A stretch of 64,000 bases of DNA from Brevibacterium sp. ZH18 (lineage in GTDB: Bacteria > Actinomycetota > Actinomycetes > Actinomycetales > Brevibacteriaceae), in the NCBI RefSeq assembly GCF_022748595.1, contig NZ_JALDSX010000005.1, forward strand, positions 62,001 to 126,000, written 5' to 3'. This document shows positions 51,767-58,773 of this stretch, piece after piece. The notes beneath the pieces are model-generated. The model searched no databases. It worked only from the letters and a program-made list of their open reading frames with translations, and had not been told where the DNA came from. The position numbers and the translations under genes were made by a program. Each line of letters opens with the position of its first letter. Positions within the stretch are counted from its first letter, which is position 1.

Positions 51767-53527
51767 TCAGGACATGGGCCAGGAGCCATCCACGACAGCA
51801 TCGGTGTTGCCTTTGCTGCGCAGGAATGCCTGCAGGTCAGCCGCCTGGGCGCGCTTCCACTCGCCCTGGGCGCTCATGACCTCGTCGCGGGTGAGCCGCG
51901 CGATTTCCTTCGAGCTCACGGCCAATGCTCGGGAAATGTCCAGGGCGGCTAGGGCATCGGCGGCCGCATCGTGGGCATCGAGGAGCTCGACCTTCCATGC
52001 CGCTGCCGTCGCGGTCAGTGTCCGTTTGCCTCTTCGGAACCTATCGGCCTGTTTGTCGAGGACGAAGGTGTCGACGATCGTGGGAATGATCGCGGCCAGG
52101 TCGATGTGGGGCTGATGGCGTCTGACCTCGGCGGCCATGACGCTGAGGTCGTAGACGATGTTGTGTCCGACGAGCACGGCGCCTTCGGTGCGGAGGTCGG
52201 CGAGGACCGCACACAGCTGTGCCACCACTTCGGAGGCGGGCGCGCCGTTGGCACGCGCGAACTCGGTGGTGATTCCGTGGACGGCGCGAGCTGATTCGGG
52301 AATCTCGACGCCCGGGTCGGCCAACCAAGTCCGTGTATTGTCGGCGGATTCGACGAAGGCGGCCGTGACGATTCGGGCGGTCGCCGGGTCGACGCCGGTG
52401 GTCTCCAGATCGAATCCGACCAGTCGTGCCTGCGACCAAGGAGCCGAGGTGTCGCCAGCCTGTCCTGCCAAAGCGTCGCCAGCCTGTCCTGCCAAAGCGT
52501 CGCCGGCCTGTCCTGCCGAAGCGTCGCCGGCCCTTCCAGTCGAGTTGTGGCGGTTCGGAATCGGAGCTGCCGATTGCGGGGGAGCCTGCCGTGGCCCGGT
52601 CGAGGCAGGCGTCGTACTCGCTGCTTCGAGCGCCGCGACGAGGTTGTCGACCGAGCGGCGGATGTTCTGCCCCTGGGCGGCGTCCTCGAGCGCCCGCCGG
52701 TCGAGCTGCCCGGGAATGGATTCCAGGTCGATGCCGTGGGCGACGTCGGTCAGGCACCGCATGACTTCGACGGTCTTGTGCAGGGCCTCTTCGTATTCGA
52801 TCAGGGTGTTCGCCCGCTTGGGGCTCAGCCCGCCCGTCTTCACCCCGGCTTTGGCCGCTTTGATGACCGATTCGAGTGAACCGAAGTTCTCCAGCAGGGT
52901 CGCCGCAGTCTTCTCTCCGATGCCCGGCGCCCCAGGTAGACCGTCCGATGGGTCTCCGCGCAAAGCCGCGAGCTCCCGGTACCGGGTGCCGTCGGGCACG
53001 CCGTAGGCAGCGGTCAGATCGGACTGGGCGATGGCTTCCCACTCGCCGCCCTTGCGGGGGCGGAGCACACTGACATCGGTGTCGGCGTCGATGAGAGCAA
53101 GGAGGTCACGGTCGGGGGAGACGATGACGACGGGGGACTGGGACTGGGCGGCCATGGTCGCGATGACATCGTCGGCCTCGGTTCCGTCCACCTCGGCGAT
53201 GGGGATGCCGGCCGCGGCGAGCACACGGCGCATGATCGGCAGCTGGACGGCCAAATCGGGTGGGATCTCCGTACCGGCTTCCTCGTCCTTGACCCGTGCC
53301 GCCTTGTACTCGGGCAGGATTGCGGTGCGGAAGGCCGGGCGCCAATCCGCGTCCATCGTCGCCACCACGCGGGCGGAGTCGAACCGACGGATCATCTGTG
53401 CGGTTGCATCGAGGACACCTCGGACGGCATTGACCGGCTGGCCATCATCATTGACGATCGAATCGGGCACCGAATAGAAGGCGCGGTAGTACAGGGCGGG
53501 CGTATCGATCAGAACCAAAGGCTTCAC
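51767..53527 (-). CDS. 5'-3' exonuclease fused to DnaQ-like 3'-5' exonuclease
   Basis: This 586-residue protein joins two nucleases without a polymerase. Residues about 1-300 are a FEN/PolA-type 5'-3' exonuclease: LLIDTPALYYRAFY-like opening, EVDGTEADDVIATMA, VSPDRDLLALI, and the helix-hairpin-helix GDPSDGLPGAPGIGEKTAATLL. A linker (about 300-365) contains AGQAGDALAGQ repeats. Residues about 368-545 are a DEDDh exonuclease: GFDLETTG (Asp and Glu near 373-375), VGHNIVYD, and HDAAADALA. The neighbour helY matches the position of the lone 5'-3' exonuclease Rv2090. The start is a GTG, 8 nt after TATCGT. Confidence 0.87.
   Translation of the reverse strand: MKPLVLIDTPALYYRAFYSVPDSIVNDDGQPVNAVRGVLDATAQMIRRFDSARVVATMDADWRPAFRTAILPEYKAARVKDEEAGTEIPPDLAVQLPIMRRVLAAAGIPIAEVDGTEADDVIATMAAQSQSPVVIVSPDRDLLALIDADTDVSVLRPRKGGEWEAIAQSDLTAAYGVPDGTRYRELAALRGDPSDGLPGAPGIGEKTAATLLENFGSLESVIKAAKAGVKTGGLSPKRANTLIEYEEALHKTVEVMRCLTDVAHGIDLESIPGQLDRRALEDAAQGQNIRRSVDNLVAALEAASTTPASTGPRQAPPQSAAPIPNRHNSTGRAGDASAGQAGDALAGQAGDALAGQAGDTSAPWSQARLVGFDLETTGVDPATARIVTAAFVESADNTRTWLADPGVEIPESARAVHGITTEFARANGAPASEVVAQLCAVLADLRTEGAVLVGHNIVYDLSVMAAEVRRHQPHIDLAAIIPTIVDTFVLDKQADRFRRGKRTLTATAAAWKVELLDAHDAAADALAALDISRALAVSSKEIARLTRDEVMSAQGEWKRAQAADLQAFLRSKGNTDAVVDGSWPMS
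52447..52535 (-). repeat. 24-bp tandem repeats in the double-nuclease linker
   Basis: Units of the form GCCAGCCTGTCCTGCCAAAGCGTC repeat in frame about four times, encoding AGDALAGQ on the minus strand. Confidence 0.85.
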
Positions 53528-53597
53528 ACTCGATGACGATACCCGACGCCGCTGACGCGAGTGTAGCGGCGAGTCGCGACGGTGTAGCCTGTCGGCT

Positions 53598-54527
53598 GTG
53601 ACTATGTACTTTGGTGGAGATGTTTACAGCAGTGTCGATCCCTTCGCGACGGCCCTCGGGGCCGAGGACGGAAAGGTTTCGTTCATCGGATCCGACGAGG
53701 CCGCACAGGCTTTGGACCCGGAGGCGATCGACCTCGGAGGGGACTTCCTGACTCCTGGCTTCGTCCACGCGGGGCTTGTCCTCGGTGAGGGTGCGCCCAG
53801 TGGTGTTCAGCTCGTCGAGCGCGGGTTCTCGCACGCGCACGTCCTCGGAAGCGCCGAGGCGGTCGCCGAGTTCGCGGCGAACGCCCCGGAGGATCTGCGG
53901 ATCGTCGCCTACCCCGAGTGGGGAACCGAGGCGGCTGCGCAGCGGGCGACCATGAGTGCCGAGGCCTTCTTGGCGGAAGAGACACCGCCCGAGACGGCTC
54001 TCTACATCAGCATCGAGTCGAACGAGCGCCTCGGCGAGGTCCTCGATCGTCTGCGCGACAACGCGGCACTAGCCCAGCGCAACGGCTACCGACTCCTCCT
54101 CGACTTCGACATCGATGAGCGCTTCGTCACTGCCTTGGGCAATTGCGGAGTGGCGATCACCCTTGATGCCGCCAGGCCGCAGCCTCTGGCACAGCTGCTC
54201 TCCGCCGGTGCGCAGGTGTCCCTGACGCACTCGGAGGAATCGCCGTGGGCAGGTGTGCGCTTCGCCGTGATCGGTGAGAACGGCATCGGCGCCCGCGCCG
54301 CAATGAACACGGCAACGCGATTCGCTCATCGGGCAGCAGGCGATCCCGAAGGCGGCGTCCTCGCCCCCGGAGCTGAGGCTGACTTCGTCTGCTGGCAGGT
54401 CGAACGGCTCGTCGTCCAGGTCGCCGACGCTCGAGTCGCGGCGTGGAGCACGGATCCGCGCTCGGGTACCCCGGGACTGCCCGAACTCTCACCCGACGTG
54501 CCGTTGCCGACGCGCGTCGCGCTCTGA
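53598..54527 (+). CDS. Amidohydrolase-like protein lacking metal-binding residues
   Basis: This 309-residue protein has the outline of an amidohydrolase: a small N-terminal beta domain, a boundary reading GGDFLTPGFVHAGLVLG, a reduced barrel, and a C-terminal GGVLAPGAEADFVCW typical of the family's composite beta domain. The HxH zinc motif expected after PGFVD is missing (HAGL instead), and no later metal His or Asp pattern was found; THSEESPW is a possible remnant. Length is 80-100 residues below active relatives. It is probably a non-catalytic paralog. The GTG is 7 nt after TAGCCT, so leaderless. Confidence 0.7.
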   Translation: MTMYFGGDVYSSVDPFATALGAEDGKVSFIGSDEAAQALDPEAIDLGGDFLTPGFVHAGLVLGEGAPSGVQLVERGFSHAHVLGSAEAVAEFAANAPEDLRIVAYPEWGTEAAAQRATMSAEAFLAEETPPETALYISIESNERLGEVLDRLRDNAALAQRNGYRLLLDFDIDERFVTALGNCGVAITLDAARPQPLAQLLSAGAQVSLTHSEESPWAGVRFAVIGENGIGARAAMNTATRFAHRAAGDPEGGVLAPGAEADFVCWQVERLVVQVADARVAAWSTDPRSGTPGLPELSPDVPLPTRVAL

Positions 54528-54691
54528 CACAGCCTGTCCACTCGCAGCCAGGCCTGAGGCAGCTGCCTAACGGTTCGAGGTGTCGCCTGGTGGGACTTTC
54601 GCAGGCTTCATTCGGACCGAATACGCATCAGTAGCTTGCCGAATCAAGACGACACGCCGATTGACAACAATTTTGCAGAGATTTGCTTGCG

Positions 54692-54727
54692 TCTGACCTG
54701 CGGATTTGAACATAACCCCAGGTCAGA
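54692..54727. promoter_or_regulatory. Inverted repeat upstream of the ppm promoter
   Basis: TCTGACCTG (54692-54700) and CAGGTCAGA (54719-54727) are perfect 9-bp arms around an 18-bp AT-rich centre. The repeat ends 7 bp before a TTGCAA -35 element, a typical activator or operator position. Confidence 0.5.
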
Positions 54728-54733
54728 GGGATT

Positions 54734-54761
54734 TTGCAAACTCAGCGTAAGCCACTAGATT
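54734..54761 (+). promoter_or_regulatory. Candidate promoter upstream of ppm
   Basis: TTGCAA (54734-54739) and TAGATT (54756-54761) are spaced by 16 bp. Confidence 0.5.
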
Positions 54762-54892
54762 CGTTGTTGTCATTCCACAGCAGCTGGGATGGAGCCGGCG
54801 CCCCTGTCATTAGATAACTCGTTTCACAACGTGGTCCGAAGGCGGGGGTGTCGGCTCAATATCTTTCAGGGCAGCGGCGTAATGTGGAGGCC

Positions 54893-55708
54893 GTGGTTTC
54901 GAAGATTCTGGTTGTCATACCGACATATAACGAACGACTCGCGCTGCCTGTGACACTGTCCGGGCTGTTCGAGAATCAGCCCGAGGTCGACGTACTCGTC
55001 GTCGACGACGGTTCGCCCGACGGCACCGGTGAATGGGTCGACGAGCAGATGCAGGGAGATCCCCGTCTGCACGTCCTGCACCGGAGTGAGAAGTCCGGAC
55101 TGGGCATGGCCTATCTCGCCGGATTCGAATGGGCCCTCGAGCGTGACTACGAGATCATCTGTGAGTTTGACGCCGACGGCTCCCATCGTCCCCTCGACCT
55201 CGGCCAGCTGCTCGAAGTCGCAGAGTCGGGCGATGCAGACCTGGTCATCGGGTCCCGATGGGTGCCCGGTGGTGCGATCGTCGATTGGCCGAGATCTCGA
55301 TTCCTCCTCTCCCGCGGAGCGAATCTCTACGTCAACACGGTCATGGGGCTCGGTGTCAGAGACGCCACGGCCGGATACCGCGCGTATTCTCGTCGGGTTC
55401 TCGAGACTCTCGATCTCTCCGACGTGCAGTCTCAGGGTTACTGCTTCCAGATCGACATGACCTATCGCACGGTTGAAGCCGGCTTCGCCGTTGCCGAAGT
55501 TCCCATCGTGTTCGTCGAACGCGAGCTGGGGGAGTCGAAGATGAGCGGGTCGATCATCTCCGAGGCATTCACGAAAGTCGCCGGGTGGGGCCTGGCCAGG
55601 CGCACGAAGCAGGCCAGGGAGCTGTTCGGCCGGATCGCTGTGCGCAAGGCCACAGACGTGAACGGCAGCAACGGCGATCGGAACGGAGCTCCTGCGACAC
55701 ACCAGTGA
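54893..55708 (+). CDS. ppm: Polyprenol monophosphomannose synthase
   Basis: This 271-residue GT2-family glycosyltransferase transfers mannose from GDP-mannose to polyprenyl phosphate, the donor for lipomannan and protein mannosylation. It begins SKILVVIPTYNERLAL and has VDDGSPDGTG, the catalytic FDADGSHRP and GSRWVPGGAI. There is no N-acyltransferase domain fused to it. The GTG at 54893 follows TAATGT by 7 nt; an upstream GTG at 54848 would add 15 residues. Its neighbour rbpA converges with it, as Rv2051c (ppm1) and Rv2050 (rbpA) do. Confidence 0.9.
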   Translation: MVSKILVVIPTYNERLALPVTLSGLFENQPEVDVLVVDDGSPDGTGEWVDEQMQGDPRLHVLHRSEKSGLGMAYLAGFEWALERDYEIICEFDADGSHRPLDLGQLLEVAESGDADLVIGSRWVPGGAIVDWPRSRFLLSRGANLYVNTVMGLGVRDATAGYRAYSRRVLETLDLSDVQSQGYCFQIDMTYRTVEAGFAVAEVPIVFVERELGESKMSGSIISEAFTKVAGWGLARRTKQARELFGRIAVRKATDVNGSNGDRNGAPATHQ

Positions 55709-55739
55709 CCCGACGCGGCACGTTGAGTACGCGGGTGCG

Positions 55740-55777
55740 AAGAAGGGGTGCAGGTCTGATGACCTGCACCCCTTCTT
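55740..55777. terminator. Bidirectional terminator between ppm and rbpA
   Basis: A perfect 17-bp stem (AAGAAGGGGTGCAGGTC and its complement) closes a TGAT loop. The arms are A-rich on one side and T-rich on the other, so it can serve both converging genes. Confidence 0.92.
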
Positions 55778-55801
55778 GTCGTGCGATGTACGCCGGGAGA
55801 C

Positions 55802-56143
55802 TCAGCTCTGTGCGGGAACCTCGCCGCGGCGAATCGCCAGGCGTTCGTCGAGGAGCACCTGGAGTTCGTCGAACGAGCGACGCTCCAGCAGCATGTCCCA
55901 GTGGGAGCGCACGTGCTTGACGGGTTCGCCGTCGGGTTCGTTGACACCGACACGGGTTCCGACGCCGTGGATTCCGGAATCCCATGTCGAGGGGACTTCG
56001 GCCTCGATGGAGAAGGGAACCTTGAACCGGGTGCCGTCTTCGCACTCGAATTCGACCATCTGGCGAGGTGCCGGCTCGACGCCCTCTTCCGTTTCCAGGC
56101 TGCGTGAGCCCAACTGTGTTCCGCGGAGACTGCGTTCGCTCAT
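55802..56143 (-). CDS. rbpA: RNA polymerase-binding protein RbpA
   Basis: This 113-residue actinobacterial transcription factor stabilises open complexes and binds the principal sigma factor. It has the N-terminal SERSLRGTQLGSRS region, the small beta core around RQMVEFECEDGTRFKVPFS, the basic linker, and the sigma-interaction domain ending RSHWDMLLERRSFDELQVLL. The core reads without the zinc-binding cysteine set. The ATG follows AGGTGAGAG. Confidence 0.94.
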   Translation of the reverse strand: MSERSLRGTQLGSRSLETEEGVEPAPRQMVEFECEDGTRFKVPFSIEAEVPSTWDSGIHGVGTRVGVNEPDGEPVKHVRSHWDMLLERRSFDELQVLLDERLAIRRGEVPAQS

Positions 56144-56194
56144 ATCTCTCTCACCTTCCGACTCGACTGCAGACGTCTGATACGAAAGAACAGT

Positions 56195-56950
56195 CTACCG
56201 GGTCTGGTTATTCCCCGGTGCCAGCTGGGCGAGGCCGAGCATGACGTCGTCGGTGACGATGGCGTCGACACCTCGGTCGAGCAGGATGCGCATCGAAGCT
56301 GAGTCGTTGATCGTCCAGACGTGGACTTCGAGTCCCGCCCGATGCGCACGGGCGACGAAGTCGCGGGTCACGACGGGCAGGCTCTTGAATGACATCGGCA
56401 CCTGGAGTGCGTCGAGACCGGCTGGCAGTGACGCCGGACCGTGATCGGGCAGGCCGGGCAGGGATCCGAGGGCGAAGAGAGCTGTCTCGAGGGTTCCGAA
56501 GGAGGTCCGGACCCCAGGCAGCGCTTCGCGCAGTGTCTGCAGCGTCGAGGTCGAGAAAGAGGCCAGTCGGAGGCGATGGTCGACATGGAGAGATCTCGCC
56601 GTCCGGACCATCGGCGCGATGCTGTGCGCGGCTTTGACGTCGATATTCCATCTGGCCTCGGGGAGTGCTTCGATGAGAGTGGTCAGACGCGGCAGCCGGC
56701 CGCCGGCCGTGAGCTCGATCGAATCGAGTTCACGGGCTCGCAGGTCGCGGATTCTCTGTGGTCGGCCCGCGATCCGGTCGAGCGCGGCATCGTGGGCAGC
56801 GAACAGGACGCCGTCGGCGGAGGCGTGGACGTCGGTCTCCATCCATGTCACTCCAGCACGATGTGCGGCGGTGAAGGCTTCAAGAGTGTTCTCACTCATA
56901 CCTGGCCACAGTCCGCCTCTGTGGGCGATGATCTCTGCCTGAGAATTCAT
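56195..56950 (-). CDS. Glycerophosphodiester phosphodiesterase family protein
   Basis: This 251-residue TIM-barrel enzyme hydrolyses glycerophosphodiesters to glycerol 3-phosphate and an alcohol. Motifs are the catalytic HRG in IIAHRGGLWPGMSENTLEAF, the metal-binding ETDVHASADGVLFAAHDAALDR and the later NIDVKAA. It has no signal peptide, so it is cytoplasmic. The C-terminal VWTINDSASMRILLDRGVDAI block is typical. TAGGAT lies 6 nt before the ATG, suggesting leaderless translation. Confidence 0.92.
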   Translation of the reverse strand: MNSQAEIIAHRGGLWPGMSENTLEAFTAAHRAGVTWMETDVHASADGVLFAAHDAALDRIAGRPQRIRDLRARELDSIELTAGGRLPRLTTLIEALPEARWNIDVKAAHSIAPMVRTARSLHVDHRLRLASFSTSTLQTLREALPGVRTSFGTLETALFALGSLPGLPDHGPASLPAGLDALQVPMSFKSLPVVTRDFVARAHRAGLEVHVWTINDSASMRILLDRGVDAIVTDDVMLGLAQLAPGNNQTR

Positions 56951-57005
56951 GGTCCAATCCTATGTTGCTGTTGACCTCGCCCGCGGTGTCGACAACTATG
57001 GTGGT

Positions 57006-57359
57006 ATGAGCCGAACACAAGAACCGATCGAACCCGATTTTGTCATCGATTCCACCAGACGGACCCCTCGTGAGAAGGCCCGTTCCGCAGCAACGCGGGC
57101 ATATGACTCGGCGAGCAGCAGCATGAAGAACGTTCGCGAGGCAACGTCCGGCCACCGTCTCATTGAGGCCGCGGAGTCCAGCGTGAACAAGGTCCTGGGC
57201 AATGTCTCCCACCGGATCGACGAGGCAGTGCGCAGCGGCAAGGTCGAGCAGGCCTTCGACAAGGCGCAGGAGACTGTCACCTCGGGAGCCGAGGGCGTGC
57301 GGAAGCTCGTCACGCGTAAGAGCACTGACGAGACGTCCACCGGCGACAAGTCCAAATGA
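57006..57359 (+). CDS. Small hydrophilic protein of unknown function
   Basis: This 117-residue protein is rich in Ser, Ala, Glu, Lys and Arg with predicted amphipathic helices (about 20-95), such as HRIDEAVRSGKVEQAFDKAQETV. It has no cysteine, no membrane segment and no recognisable domain. The ATG at 57006 (MSRTQEP) was chosen over one at 56949 because the latter overlaps the diverging phosphodiesterase start. No ribosome binding site is clear. Confidence 0.6.
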   Translation: MSRTQEPIEPDFVIDSTRRTPREKARSAATRAYDSASSSMKNVREATSGHRLIEAAESSVNKVLGNVSHRIDEAVRSGKVEQAFDKAQETVTSGAEGVRKLVTRKSTDETSTGDKSK

Positions 57360-57411
57360 TCTGAAGGCTCAGTGAATCCGAGTCCTCGTGACTCGTCTCT
57401 CACCTCTGCGG

Positions 57412-57428
57412 CGCGCTCAATGAGCGCG
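57412..57428 (+). terminator. Hairpin after the small hydrophilic gene
   Basis: CGCGCTCA and TGAGCGCG flank one base, allowing a 7-bp stem with a small loop, followed by TCGTATTGCTTTTG with a T-run. Confidence 0.65.
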
Positions 57429-57433
57429 TCGTA

Positions 57434-57487
57434 TTGCTTTTGTAACAGTTTCTTAACTAGACTCTCCTCAGGTAACGATCCGATAAC
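57434..57487 (+). promoter_or_regulatory. rlpA-type gene promoter with paired GTAAC direct repeats
   Basis: TTGCTT (57434-57439) and TAGACT (57458-57463) are spaced by 18 bp. GTAAC (57442) and TTAAC (57453) lie 11 bp apart inside it, and GTAAC (57472) and ATAAC (57483) lie 11 bp apart just downstream. Two pairs of 5-bp half sites one helical turn apart are typical of an OmpR-type response regulator; MtrA is the likely candidate for a wall gene. Confidence 0.55.
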
Positions 57488-57568
57488 TTGGAGACACTGA
57501 CGGGACAATTGCGTTCCAGCGTGCTCTTGGTTGTCGAGAACTCTGATCAAGTACTTTGAGGACTGACT

Positions 57569-58402
57569 GTGGGCAAACACTCTTCACCGAGCACCAAATC
57601 GACGGGCTCTCTCTTCGCAGCATTCAAATCTCCGAAGAAGTCGGGTCGGCATTCTCCCGAGCGTTCGACGAACACCGCGGGGGGAGTGCTCGCCGCAGTG
57701 CGCACCCGTCCGGTACTCTCGGCCTTCATCGTTCCCACCGCAGCCACAGCCGCCGTGGTCGCGTCGAGCCTTGCCATGGTGCCGAGCACCGGCGGTGGGG
57801 GACAGCAGGTCATCGCCGAGTCACCCGTGGTCATCCAGTCCGATGTGACCCAGGGCCCGGATGAGTTCCTCGACAAAGCGAAGAAGCAGGCCAAGGAGAA
57901 GCCGGGGAAGATGTCCCTCGAGCTGAAGACCGAAGCGCCGAGCCCCACCGCGCCGAGCACGGATTCCGGCAAGAACGACTCGGGAAAGAATGACGCGGGC
58001 AAGAAAGACTCCTCAGGCAAGAAGTCATCGACCGGCGGTTCCGGTTCGAAGGGCGGAAGCGCTGACGAGAACGACGGGCCCTCGAAGTCCGGAAAATCTG
58101 CAGGACAGTCCGGATCGTGCCCGATGTCCTACTACGGCGGTGGCGGAGACGGCTTCAACGGGCGCAAGACTGCCAACGGTGAGACCTTCGACTCCAGCAA
58201 GCTGACCGCGGCGCACAAGTCGTTGCCGTTTGGCACGAAGGTGAAGATCACCAATACGGCCAACGGCAAGTCGGTAACGGTGCGGATCAATGACCGCGGG
58301 CCATACCACGGCTCCCGCTGCATCGACCTGTCCAAGGGTGCGATGGAAGCAGTCGGCGGCATCGGTGCCGGGCAGATCAACGGCAAGTACGAAGTTCAGT
58401 GA
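57569..58402 (+). CDS. RlpA-like double-psi beta-barrel wall protein
   Basis: This 277-residue protein has a basic N-terminus, a hydrophobic segment (about 50-72) that anchors or exports it, a long disordered Ser/Gly/Lys linker (about 110-185) and a C-terminal RlpA-type double-psi beta-barrel (about 190-277). The barrel shows the usual [20 protein letters not shown] and [18 protein letters not shown] with the Asp that is catalytic in lytic transglycosylases. It probably cleaves or binds peptidoglycan outside the membrane. The GTG start follows a leader of about 100 nt from the promoter at 57434-57463. Confidence 0.85.
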   Translation: MGKHSSPSTKSTGSLFAAFKSPKKSGRHSPERSTNTAGGVLAAVRTRPVLSAFIVPTAATAAVVASSLAMVPSTGGGGQQVIAESPVVIQSDVTQGPDEFLDKAKKQAKEKPGKMSLELKTEAPSPTAPSTDSGKNDSGKNDAGKKDSSGKKSSTGGSGSKGGSADENDGPSKSGKSAGQSGSCPMSYYGGGGDGFNGRKTANGETFDSSKLTAAHKSLPFGTKVKITNTANGKSVTVRINDRGPYHGSRCIDLSKGAMEAVGGIGAGQINGKYEVQ

Positions 58403-58455
58403 CCGCCTCTCGGTAATGTCTGACCATTGAGCTGAACTGTGCGCAGTGTCTGTTC

Positions 58456-58483
58456 GCCGAGGCGACTGCTCGGTCGCCTCGGC
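58456..58483 (+). terminator. Hairpin after the rlpA-type gene
   Basis: GCCGAGGCGA (58456-58465) pairs with TCGCCTCGGC (58474-58483) around an 8-nt loop. No strong T-run follows. Imperfect copies of GCCTCGGCTC follow it. Confidence 0.6.
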
Positions 58484-58514
58484 TCAGTTGCCTCGGCTCG
58501 ATCGCCTCGGAATC

Positions 58515-58568
58515 GACGATAACGACGACTTCGACGATATCGACGACTTCGACGATAACGACGATAAC
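58515..58568. repeat. 9-bp tandem array, six units
   Basis: Six 9-mers of form GACGATAAC, GACGACTTC or GACGATATC follow without spacers from 58515 to 58568. Confidence 0.88.
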
Positions 58569-58773
58569 GACGGTTTCCGTCCGGATTTCAGGGGCTGGAT
58601 CACAGCCATCGTCGACGGAAGCACCGTTGATGCCCGTGCGTGGCGCTGATTCCGCACGGGTAAGTTCCGAGGACTTCGGAGATGGCCTTGGCAGAGTTCG
58701 CAACCGTGGATAGTCTGATGCCATCGGGGATGCCTGCCGGCTCCTCGGAACGGGTCCTGCGGAGGAGAGTGCA

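Larger units (their letters stand above)
54528..54892. other. 365-bp intergenic region upstream of ppm
   Basis: No gene was found. The region is more AT-rich than its surroundings. It contains an inverted repeat (54692-54727), a candidate promoter (54734-54761) and a predicted leader of up to 125 nt, with a second possible -10 (TAATGT, 54880-54885) close to the chosen ppm start. Confidence 0.6.
58403..58773. other. 371-bp gap with hairpin and 9-bp repeats, no confident gene
   Basis: The gap holds a terminator-like hairpin (58456-58483) and a 9-bp tandem array (58515-58568). A plus-strand frame (58446-58649, 67 codons) crosses the array but is only a Asp-rich translation of it with no ribosome binding site. 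GGAGGAGAG for the next gene lies at the right end. Confidence 0.65.

Noticed and set aside
57464..57568. A cyclic-di-AMP riboswitch in the RlpA-type leader
   Set aside because: Such switches precede wall genes in actinobacteria, but the conserved ydaO-type core was not recognised in this 100-nt leader.
58446..58649. A small Asp-rich open frame
   Set aside because: It is mostly a translation of the 9-bp array, lacks a ribosome binding site and overlaps the hairpin.
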